This document shows positions 1 through 5,157 of a DNA stretch of 8,530 nucleotides, in pieces (position 1 is the first letter of the stretch; the number at the start of each line of letters is the position of its first letter). The stretch covers positions 1 to 8,530 of the forward strand of contig JAFTXL010000068.1 in the NCBI GenBank assembly GCA_017464985.1. Reading direction: 5' to 3'. A program made the position numbers and the translations under genes. The stretch comes from Clostridia bacterium. Its GTDB lineage: Bacteria; Bacillota_A; Clostridia; UBA1212. The notes beneath the pieces were generated by a model. That model searched no databases. It was not told the DNA's origin and saw nothing but the letters and a program-made list of their open reading frames with translations.

Positions 1-56
1 CAGGTAGACGAGGAAAGAATGTTGTTTTTTTTCGTAAGGTCTCACACGCTGAGTAA

Positions 57-566
57 TCAGTAATAACTGAAAATGGTATTTTGAAGCTCAGCTATCGGTA
101 TGATGCTCAAGGACAGCTCACCCGTGAGGACAATGCGTATGCAAACGCTACATACACATTTACCTACGACGGCTACGGAAATATTCTGTCGAAGAATACC
201 TATGCGTATACACTACCTGATACTGAACTTCCCGAAACTGCCGTAAGTACAAATACGTACAGCTACGAGAACACAAACTGGTCTGACCAGCTCACAAAGT
301 ACAACGGAGTGACTATTACGTATGACGAAATAGGAAACTCCCTAAGCTACAATAGCGGCACTACCTATACATTCACATGGCAGGGCAGACAGCTCATGAG
401 AGTTGAAAGCGGAGAAAACAGCTACAGTTATATCTACAACTCAAACGGCGTACATATAAAAAAGGTTGAAAATTATATAGTACACAATTATACTGTAGGC
501 GGAATAAAGATACTTTAGGAAGTATACAATAACAGCACAAAGTGTCGAATCGGGGCCTCGATTTAA
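57..566 (+). pseudogene. RHS/YD-repeat protein fragment (C-terminal core, broken)
   Basis: Remnant of an RHS/YD-repeat protein, a secreted or surface shell that in intact form delivers a C-terminal toxin. Seen in the sequence: YD-type repeats YRYDAQGQLTRED, FTYDGYGNILSKN, ITYDEIGNSLSYN and YIYNSNGVHIKKVEN, rich in Tyr, Asn and Gly. The frame is closed by TAA at 54-56 just upstream. RHS-like reading starts immediately after it (SVITENGILKLSYRYD), so the TTG at 81 is unlikely to be a true start. TAG at 516-518 ends the open frame after the residues GGIKIL. The same frame then continues RHS-like (EVYNNST) until TAA at 564-566. Intact relatives continue from this point into the rest of the core (YYLKN.QGDV and RYYNP-type motifs) and a variable toxin; none of that is present. 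The fragment has therefore lost both ends. The 17 codons before position 54 do not look like RHS. Confidence 0.82.
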
Positions 567-578
567 AGAGGATATTTT

Positions 579-1019
579 ATGTTAGATATAATAATTGACG
601 ATAAACAATATAGACCTTTTATAAGTTATGCAGTTTCGTCATGCGACTTTTTCAGTCTTGTGTTCGAAAATGAAGATAAAGCTTCAGGATATGTCTTGCA
701 GGAGGTTTATCTTTCTATTGCCGGATTTGTTTTTGATAAAAAAGGCATAAGATATCATCCCGATACAGGCACGGACTTCCGTAATTCTGATATTGCGTAT
801 TTCGAATGTAACAAACATACCGGAGGTATTTTACAAGCTGCAAACAGTATTTATGACTGGAATGGGGGCAGCTTTCCGGAAGAGCTGTGCTTCTACCGAA
901 ACGGAAAGATATGGATGGCCTGTACTTATCATGAGAGATGTATAATTATAAATAATGAAACTCAAGAGGACTTAGAATTTTTCAAAAAAGCGGGTATTAC
1001 AATACTATGCCAATTGTAA
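579..1019 (+). CDS. Hypothetical cytosolic protein, candidate orphan immunity protein
   Basis: 146 aa, family not recognised. No signal peptide or membrane segment is visible. The protein is acidic and aromatic-rich, with a central stretch of Tyr, Trp and Cys residues (DIAYFECNKHTGG, YDWNGGSFPEELCFYRNG, IWMACTYHERC) and a C-terminal helix-like segment (NETQEDLEFFKKAGI). The ATG at 579 is well supported: AAAGAGGA lies at 565-572, about 7 nt upstream. The frame is intact. It begins 12 nt after the last stop of the RHS remnant, where polymorphic-toxin loci place the immunity gene. Immunity is inferred from that position, size and lack of export signal only, not from a recognised domain. The matching toxin domain is absent, so if it is an immunity gene it is now an orphan. 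Confidence 0.7.
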   Translation: MLDIIIDDKQYRPFISYAVSSCDFFSLVFENEDKASGYVLQEVYLSIAGFVFDKKGIRYHPDTGTDFRNSDIAYFECNKHTGGILQAANSIYDWNGGSFPEELCFYRNGKIWMACTYHERCIIINNETQEDLEFFKKAGITILCQL

Positions 1020-1064
1020 ATTCCGTGAACTTCTTATTGAAAAATTTGATGTTAACAACACTTG

Positions 1065-1112
1065 TTTTTCCTTTTTGTTGTATTATAAATTTCTTTATGG
1101 AGCGAGAACGTT
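1065..1112 (+). repeat. 48-nt leader repeat, copy A
   Basis: It aligns without gaps to 2411-2458, with 42 of 48 positions identical. Shared blocks are TTTTTCCTTTTT, TGTATTATAAATTT, TTTATGGA and GAACGTT. Each copy holds an A/T-rich TATTATAAAT core that could be a -10 element, followed by a purine-rich Shine-Dalgarno-like stretch (GGAGCGAG in this copy, at 1099-1106). Here the nearest ATG (1119) opens only a 10-codon frame ending at 1151, and the real gene begins later at 1171 with its own ribosome binding site. Confidence 0.7.
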
Positions 1113-1170
1113 CAAGTTATGATTTTAGCATACTTAATCAAGCTAAAATAAAAATCGCGAGGCAAAAATT

Positions 1171-1707
1171 ATGAATGAAAGAGTCTTTTTAAGAAAATGC
1201 AATGCTGTTATAAAAGGCATTCTTATTACTGCCGGTGTAATTGTTTGCTTGATAATTTTAGTTGTAGGAATTCACAATATATTCTTTTTAACCTATAACG
1301 AGGCGGAAAATTTGAGCGGTAAATATGTTTGCCAAATGGAAGAATATGTCATCAATGTGAATTTTTCTGAAACGAAGTATGATAAATATTCTTTGTATCC
1401 GTTGGTTAATGGAACTATAACTTTCAATGACGGCAGATGTTATGAAGCTTATGTTACCGTTGCTAACGGTGGTGGAATTTACTACTATGATGAAAATGTT
1501 ATCGCTTATCCGAGCAACGATTTGAAAGATGATGAGTATCAAAAACAGCTTGCAGAATACAATTTGTGGGAAGATGAGCATTGTATCGCATTGGTTGAAA
1601 ATCATGGAGGTTTCATTACTTCGACTGTAAACCGTGTAATAGGCAAGGGTTTTTATATTAAAGATGATTCAACTGATAAGAAGTTTGTTTTTGAGGCGGT
1701 AAGCTAA
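1171..1707 (+). CDS. Single-pass membrane protein of unknown function
   Basis: 178 aa, not assigned to a known family. Residues about 14-40 form one strong hydrophobic helix (GILITAGVIVCLIILVVGI) after a short basic N-terminus (R5, R8, K9, K15), which predicts an N-in anchor with the remaining ~135 residues outside the membrane. The outer part reads as mixed beta-strand with many Tyr and Asp residues (GKYVCQMEEYVINVNFSE, DGRCYEAYVTV, GGIYYYDENVIAYP) and ends in charged, strand-like segments. The start at 1171 is supported by GAGG at 1159-1162, 8 nt upstream. It sits in the cluster of small genes behind the RHS remnant, and membrane-anchored immunity proteins are common in such loci. That role is inference. 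The N-terminal layout (anchor, then G-Y/K-Y-V/I-C) loosely resembles the protein at 2462-2707, and both lie behind copies of the same leader repeat. Confidence 0.72.
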   Translation: MNERVFLRKCNAVIKGILITAGVIVCLIILVVGIHNIFFLTYNEAENLSGKYVCQMEEYVINVNFSETKYDKYSLYPLVNGTITFNDGRCYEAYVTVANGGGIYYYDENVIAYPSNDLKDDEYQKQLAEYNLWEDEHCIALVENHGGFITSTVNRVIGKGFYIKDDSTDKKFVFEAVS

Positions 1708-1729
1708 AGTTATTACAAAAGCAGTTACA

Positions 1730-2087
1730 ATGGATGCGGATGGATTTCTTTTGAAAAAATACTATAAATATGGAGTTTGCAGAACGTGGTGAAGCAATTT
1801 TCATATATGATGAAAAAAACGTTTCCAGTGAAATGTCTGAACAAGACTTATCTATGATAAAAAGCATATTCAATGGTAAAAAAATGTATAACGATAGTCC
1901 GTCTTGTGGATTTTCGGATAATGTCGCTATTATAGTTAATGATTCGCAAACTTTCTGTTTCGCATGTGATACATGTTCTGTAGTATACTAGAAAGAAAAG
2001 AATAAGTATTTCAAAGTTAGTGAAGAAGAAAAAACACAGTTGTATAACTTGTTGGAAGATTATGGTTTTTTCTTTCCTTGTATCTGA
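1730..2087 (+). pseudogene. Broken cysteine-containing small protein gene (frameshift plus in-frame TAG)
   Basis: Three pieces read together as one protein. The first runs from ATG 1730 (MDADGFLLKKYYKYG) and would stop at TGA soon after. Skipping the single base at about 1775 joins it to the second frame (FAERGEAIFIYDEKN), which continues through PSCGF and CFACDTCSVVY to TAG at 1989-1991. Beyond the TAG the same frame stays open for 31 more codons, containing NKYFKVSEEEKTQLYNLLED and ending YGFFFPCI before TGA at 2085-2087. The tail keeps a coherent amphipathic helix and a final Cys that matches the cysteine pattern of the body, so it looks like true coding sequence. The frame is also open from 1703, so the real start may be further upstream. 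No good ribosome binding site precedes 1730 or 1770. The protein resembles small cysteine-containing proteins of Firmicutes whose name I cannot give. It is probably an inactivated accessory gene of the RHS-linked cluster. Confidence 0.6.
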
Positions 2088-2262
2088 CTAATACCGGAGC
2101 ATTGAATTATGGGGGACAAAAGGCGGCGCTGGTGCGATGATTTCAAGTTCTAAAAAAATAAGTATGGGGGAAAGAAATATATGAAAAGGTTTATTTTTTC
2201 TTATCTCCCGTTACTGCTATAAAATGGTATAGGTAAAACAATTTTTGTACGCGGAGATTTAT
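2088..2262 (+). other. Gene-free stretch with coding scraps
   Basis: No complete gene is visible. One frame reads SIELWGTKGGAGAMISSSKK before a stop at 2178-2180, which resembles protein sequence more than random DNA but has no start. A second scrap begins at ATG 2181 behind a GGGGGAAAG site and reads MKRFIFSYLPLLL, like a truncated signal sequence, ending at TAA 2220-2222. Both are read as remnants of displaced genes. Confidence 0.35.
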
Positions 2263-2406
2263 ATGATTGACACAAAGGGCGCGTTGATCCCGACTATTAT
2301 AACAGTTATCATTCTTGCAATATTAATTGTCGGTTTGATTATAGATAATAAAGGCCCTCGAAGAGGTGCGTTTAGTTTTGAATTAATCTCATCAAGTGCA
2401 GATTAA
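2263..2406 (+). CDS. 47-aa single-pass membrane peptide
   Basis: Small open frame of 47 codons (MIDTKGALIPTIITVIILAI at the start, SFELISSSAD at the end). The start has a good ribosome binding site, GGAG at 2253-2256, six nt before ATG 2263. Residues about 8-27 form a strongly hydrophobic helix, followed by DNKGPRR, so the peptide would span the membrane once with a short hydrophilic tail. No family is recognised. It could be a genuine small membrane protein of the immunity-like cluster, or the 5' remnant of a longer anchored protein. The spacing of site to start and the uninterrupted hydrophobic run favour real translation. The stop overlaps a TTAACA element that may be the -35 of the next gene. 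Confidence 0.5.
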   Translation: MIDTKGALIPTIITVIILAILIVGLIIDNKGPRRGAFSFELISSSAD

Positions 2407-2432
2407 CATATTTTTCCTTTTTAATGTATTAT
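2403..2432 (+). promoter_or_regulatory. Candidate promoter of the 2462 gene
   Basis: TTAACA at 2403-2408 and TATTAT at 2427-2432 are separated by 18 nt. Each matches the sigma-70/SigA consensus at five of six positions. It lies about 30 nt before the start at 2462, and the -10 falls within the conserved part of the leader repeat. Assigned by eye only. Confidence 0.35.
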
Positions 2433-2458
2433 AAATTTGTTTATGGATGGGGAACGTT
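2411..2458 (+). repeat. 48-nt leader repeat, copy B
   Basis: Partner of the copy at 1065-1112 (six mismatches, no gaps). In this copy the purine stretch is GGATGGGGAA, and GGGGA at 2449-2453 serves as the ribosome binding site of the gene starting at 2462, eight nt downstream. This makes copy B look like a working leader and copy A a displaced one. Confidence 0.7.
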
Positions 2459-2461
2459 TAA

Positions 2462-2707
2462 ATGAAAAAGAGAATCGTAATCATATCTGTAATAATTGCA
2501 TTGTCGGCAGTAATTATTACTGCAGGACTTTATGCATGTTTGGTAATTGCTCAAAAGGAAATTGTTGATAACGGGTACATCTGTGTTGAGCAGGAAAAAG
2601 ACAATTTTGTTTTAAAACCGTATGAATCATATGACATGATCGTTTCATCGGGAGACGTAGGTGACATAACCTACAAGTATACAGAAGGTACATGGGAATT
2701 GCCCTGA
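2462..2707 (+). CDS. 81-aa single-pass membrane protein, possibly truncated
   Basis: Starts MKKRIVIISVIIALSAVIIT. Three basic residues are followed by a hydrophobic helix at about residues 5-31, ending in VIAQKE, so it is a signal anchor or an uncleaved signal. No lipobox is evident; the Cys in LYACLV lies inside the hydrophobic run. The outer domain is only about 50 residues (GYICVEQEKDNFVLKPYES, then SSGDVGDITYKYTEGTWELP), with alternating strand-like segments. No family is recognised. The start is backed by GGGGA at 2449-2453. The stop is followed within 12 nt by an intrinsic terminator, so this is the last gene of the cluster. The short outer domain compared with the 178-aa protein at 1171-1707 leaves open whether it has lost its C-terminus. 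Confidence 0.62.
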   Translation: MKKRIVIISVIIALSAVIITAGLYACLVIAQKEIVDNGYICVEQEKDNFVLKPYESYDMIVSSGDVGDITYKYTEGTWELP

Positions 2708-2718
2708 TGTTCATATGC

Positions 2719-2757
2719 AGCCTTCGGCTGCCGTTTTGCGGCGGCCGAAGGCTTTTT
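2719..2757 (+). terminator. Strong intrinsic terminator closing the accessory cluster
   Basis: A perfect 10-bp stem, AGCCTTCGGC (2719-2728) with GCCGAAGGCT (2744-2753), is extended inward by GCCG/CGGC around a T-rich loop. It is followed by a run of five T (2753-2757, sharing the last stem base). The T-run is on the + strand side, so it terminates + strand transcripts. There is no A-run before the left arm, so it is a weaker candidate terminator for the convergent minus-strand gene that ends at 2761. Confidence 0.88.
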
Positions 2758-2760
2758 GAT

Positions 2761-3558
2761 TCATATATTGAGTATTTTATTTATTGCGTAAGCAACACCG
2801 TTTCCTGAATTTGATTTTGTTATAAAATCAGAATGTTCTTTTACAATGTCAGGCGCATTCTGCATGGCAATACCAAGACCGGCATATTCTATCATTTCGA
2901 TATCGTTGCAGCCGTCTCCGATTGCGGCAATTTCTTCTCTTTTTATGCCATATTCTGCTGCGACTATTTCTATTGCTGCAGCTTTTGAAACCTCGGGATG
3001 GAAAAATTCCAGGAATTCCGGTGCGGACGGACAGCATGACGATGTGCTGCCAAGCAGCTTTTTCATTTCGGGGATGAAAAAACTTATACGCTCAGGAGTA
3101 TCGTACCAAAGTATTTTTGTAATGCCTTGATTAAGCAGTTCACATTCGCTTGGCATCGGGTGAGCTTTCATTCCCGATAGGGTTTCGTATCTGTCACAGC
3201 GTTCATCCATGATATTCACATAGAGCTGTCCCTGTGACCAAATGCACATTGCGGTATTATAGGCTTTGCCTGCCGCAAGAATTTTTGCCGCAGGTTCACC
3301 GGGCAAACCCTTATCAAATATGATTTTTTTCTCCGGATATTTTATTATGCCGGCGCCGTTATATATAATCACGGGATTACCAAGGTCGGTAATCTCGTGA
3401 TACATTTCAACACCCGGCGCCGGTCTGCCGGTGGATATAACAACAAGCACACCGGCATTTGCCGCGGCGCGGAGCGCCGCGGCAGTTTCTTCCGTAATCT
3501 TCTTATCCTTCGTAAGAAGTGTTCCGTCCATATCTATAGCAATCATTTTATATTTCAT
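2761..3558 (-). CDS. Cof-type HAD-IIB family hydrolase (sugar-phosphate or nucleotide phosphatase)
   Basis: 265 aa counted from MKYKMIAIDMDGTLL, the usual length for Cof/YbiV-type HAD phosphatases. HAD motif I is DMDGT (nucleophile D9, acid/base D11). Motif II is VVISTGR (S42/T43). The motif III lysine is in EVSKAAAIEI (K192). Motif IV is GDGCNDIEM (D215, D219), which binds magnesium. The C2 cap lies between motifs II and III. The family hydrolyses phosphate from small substrates such as sugar phosphates, pyridoxal phosphate or FMN; the substrate cannot be read here. The open frame extends 35 codons upstream to 3663. That extension (hydrophobic, beginning MCVIITVLQS) precedes the conserved start of the family and is unlikely to be translated. 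GGAG lies 11 nt before the chosen ATG, a little far but acceptable. It is monocistronic in this window. Confidence 0.93.
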   Translation of the reverse strand: MKYKMIAIDMDGTLLTKDKKITEETAAALRAAANAGVLVVISTGRPAPGVEMYHEITDLGNPVIIYNGAGIIKYPEKKIIFDKGLPGEPAAKILAAGKAYNTAMCIWSQGQLYVNIMDERCDRYETLSGMKAHPMPSECELLNQGITKILWYDTPERISFFIPEMKKLLGSTSSCCPSAPEFLEFFHPEVSKAAAIEIVAAEYGIKREEIAAIGDGCNDIEMIEYAGLGIAMQNAPDIVKEHSDFITKSNSGNGVAYAINKILNI

Positions 3559-3740
3559 ATCTTCATTATCTCCGATGTATTTTAATATTTTTGCAGCGTG
3601 AATCAGTAATGTTTTTATTAAATGGATGAGTATTGACTGCAATACTGTAATGATAACACACATAATGTCACGGGGAAAACTTTTATTTGCGTATGATTGA
3701 CCTGTAGTTATTCTGACGTTTTTGCGGGGAAATTGAGCTC

Positions 3741-3756
3741 GAAAATACGAATTTTC
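3741..3756. repeat. Short inverted repeat, GAAAAT/ATTTTC
   Basis: GAAAAT (3741-3746) and ATTTTC (3751-3756) are perfect reverse complements around the four bases ACGA. It could be a small hairpin in RNA or an operator-like dyad in DNA. It lies 4 nt from the next inverted repeat. Confidence 0.5.
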
Positions 3757-3760
3757 TGCC

Positions 3761-3799
3761 GCATGGTCTTAAAGAACAGAACAATTGTATAGACCATGC
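3761..3799. repeat. Inverted repeat GCATGGTCT/AGACCATGC
   Basis: Perfect 9-nt arms at 3761-3769 and 3791-3799 flank a 21-nt A-rich interval. No T-run follows on either strand, so it is not an ordinary intrinsic terminator. It may be the stem of an RNA structure or paired half-sites for a DNA-binding protein. Confidence 0.55.
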
Positions 3800-3895
3800 A
3801 GTCTGTGTTGCGGTATGAACTGCGAACTGCTGATGCGGTCTGTATGCAGAACTTTCGTGCGGATTATGTCACCTCGGGAAAAGGTGAAAATCAGC

Positions 3896-3924
3896 TTGAA
3901 CAACATACGCATTTAGTATAGAAT
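3896..3924 (+). promoter_or_regulatory. Candidate promoter 1 of the nuclease-ATPase operon
   Basis: TTGAAC (3896-3901) and TAGAAT (3919-3924) have the ideal 17-nt spacing, matching the SigA consensus at four and five of six positions. It would give a leader of about 70 nt before the ATG at 4005. Assigned by eye only. Confidence 0.35.
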
Positions 3925-3951
3925 AAACAAAACACTATATTTTGCGGTTTA

Positions 3952-3980
3952 TTTACACTAGGATAAAAAGTTCATACAAG
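3952..3980 (+). promoter_or_regulatory. Candidate promoter 2 of the nuclease-ATPase operon
   Basis: TTTACA (3952-3957) and TACAAG (3975-3980) are spaced by 17 nt, with five and four matches to the SigA consensus. Transcription would start only a few bases before the ribosome binding site AAAGGA (3990-3995), giving a very short leader. It is an alternative to, or in tandem with, the upstream candidate. Confidence 0.3.
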
Positions 3981-4004
3981 ACAATTTACAAAGGATAGAA
4001 TAAA

Positions 4005-5141
4005 ATGAGTAATATTGATTTCATGATATGTGCGGATATGCACTTAGATTCAACATTTGCGGCAGACAATGAGCTGAGGCGCGAAGAACAAAAATTTACA
4101 TTTAAAAAAATTATAGACATGGCACTTGAGTCCGATGCTGAGCTTTTGCTTATACCGGGCGATTTGTTTGATGTCAGAAATCCATCGGAAGAGACAGTAA
4201 ACTTTGTTATAGACCAGTTCAAGAGGATTTTAAATACACAGATATTGATTGCGCCGGGAAATCATGACCCATATACTACGGATTCTCCGTATTCGTATGC
4301 AAAGTGGCCGGAGAACGTGTATATATTTGCGGCTGACAGGATGCAGTGTTTTGAAATGCAGCTGCGTGAAAGCTGTCAAAAGAATATGCGTGTGTACGGT
4401 ATTGCAAATTCAGGTCATTTTACAAGAAAAAGTCTGCTGCGTGATTCAAAAGACAGACTTCCCATACTTGATAATGATTATATAAATATACTGCTTATGC
4501 ACGGTGATGCAGAAGTTTCAAAATCCGTATACAATCCGTTAACCACAGCGGATTTAAAGGCGTGCGGATTTGATTTGTGTGCGCTCGGACACAGACACAG
4601 ATATGAGAATACACCGCTTTACACATATGCCGGAGTTCCTTATCCGCGCGGATTTGACGAATGGGGAGAGTGCGGAATAGTAGAGGGAACCGTTTCAGAC
4701 GGCGGCGCGGTCATTCATTGGTTTGTACCTGTAGAGGGCAGGCGTTATCATGAGGTAGATATAGATGCGGAAAGTGTCGAAGATTGCAGCGTAGACGAGT
4801 TTTGTGACGAAATATTGAAGCATATAAAACCGGGCAAAGATTTCTACAAGATAATTATATCAGGCAGAGTTCCCGAGGGCAGGAAAATAAACTGCTCTGC
4901 CATTGTGATGCGGCTTGAAGAAGAGTATCCGGGCATTAGGGTAGAAGACCGCACGGAGCTTATGGCGGATTACAACCTTATATCAAGAGAAAATTCACTC
5001 AGGGGAATATTTATCAGGCGTTTGCTCGAAATGCAGCGTGTTGCAAGCAGAGAAAAAGTGGTTGATAAACAGGCTGTCGCGGATGCTATGGAGCTTGGAT
5101 TAAAGGCATTCGACGGCACACTTACAGCTTCGGATGATTGA
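4005..5141 (+). CDS. Mre11/SbcD-like (YhaO-type) DNA repair metallophosphoesterase
   Basis: 378 aa. The calcineurin-like phosphoesterase core carries the full set of two-metal motifs: ADMHLD (D11, H13), PGDLFD (D53), APGNHDP (N86, H87), LLMHGD (H166) and LGHRHR (H196, H198). All predicted metal ligands are present, so the enzyme should be active. After the nuclease core come the capping segment typical of the SbcD/YhaO group (TYAGVPYPRGFDEWGECG) and a C-terminal region of about 130 residues likely to dock on the partner ATPase. Family role: manganese-dependent exo- and endonuclease acting with an SbcC/Rad50-type ATPase on DNA ends and hairpins. The start at 4005 has AAAGGA at 3990-3995. The next gene follows 16 nt after the stop, so the two are surely co-transcribed. 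The closest named relatives I would expect are YhaO-type proteins rather than classical SbcD, because of the partner's layout. Confidence 0.92.
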   Translation: MSNIDFMICADMHLDSTFAADNELRREEQKFTFKKIIDMALESDAELLLIPGDLFDVRNPSEETVNFVIDQFKRILNTQILIAPGNHDPYTTDSPYSYAKWPENVYIFAADRMQCFEMQLRESCQKNMRVYGIANSGHFTRKSLLRDSKDRLPILDNDYINILLMHGDAEVSKSVYNPLTTADLKACGFDLCALGHRHRYENTPLYTYAGVPYPRGFDEWGECGIVEGTVSDGGAVIHWFVPVEGRRYHEVDIDAESVEDCSVDEFCDEILKHIKPGKDFYKIIISGRVPEGRKINCSAIVMRLEEEYPGIRVEDRTELMADYNLISRENSLRGIFIRRLLEMQRVASREKVVDKQAVADAMELGLKAFDGTLTASDD

Positions 5142-5145
5142 TTGC

Positions 5146-5150
5146 GGAGG
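5146..5150 (+). promoter_or_regulatory. Ribosome binding site deciding the ATPase start
   Basis: GGAGG at 5146-5150 lies 7 nt before ATG 5158. The in-frame ATG at 5134 is upstream of this site and overlaps the end of the nuclease gene, so 5158 is the likely start. Confidence 0.75.
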
Positions 5151-5157
5151 TACGGAC

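Larger units (their letters stand above)
3559..3895. other. Divergent intergenic region with inverted repeats
   Basis: No protein gene is supported between the start of the HAD phosphatase and the promoters of the nuclease operon. The longest frames are very short or lack ribosome binding sites. The stretch contains two clear inverted repeats (3741-3756 and 3761-3799) and an imperfect direct repeat (TGCAGTCTGTGTTGC near 3797 and TGCGGTCTGTATGC near 3834). A structured RNA or regulator binding region is possible but not identified. Confidence 0.4.

Noticed and set aside
1..56. Open frames at the left edge as the end of an upstream gene
   Set aside because: Two frames are open but neither shows RHS or other recognisable sequence, and both end in TAA by position 60. 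There is too little sequence to call.
1097..1174. 25-codon frame starting within leader repeat copy A (MERERSSYDF...)
   Set aside because: There is no ribosome binding site, the composition is unconvincing, and it overlaps the supported start at 1171. The matching frame in copy B is not conserved.
3559..3663. N-terminal extension of the HAD phosphatase by 35 codons (beginning MCVIITVLQS)
   Set aside because: HAD-IIB proteins begin a few residues before the DxDGT motif, and the 265-aa product from 3558 has normal family length. The extension is best explained as an open frame in the leader.
3761..3799. Inverted repeat as an intrinsic terminator
   Set aside because: The interval is long and no T-run follows on either strand.
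5134..5157. Upstream ATG adding eight residues to the SbcC/Rad50-like ATPase
   Set aside because: It has no ribosome binding site of its own, overlaps the nuclease stop, and contains the GGAGG that serves the ATG at 5158. The conserved fold starts at [10 protein letters not shown].
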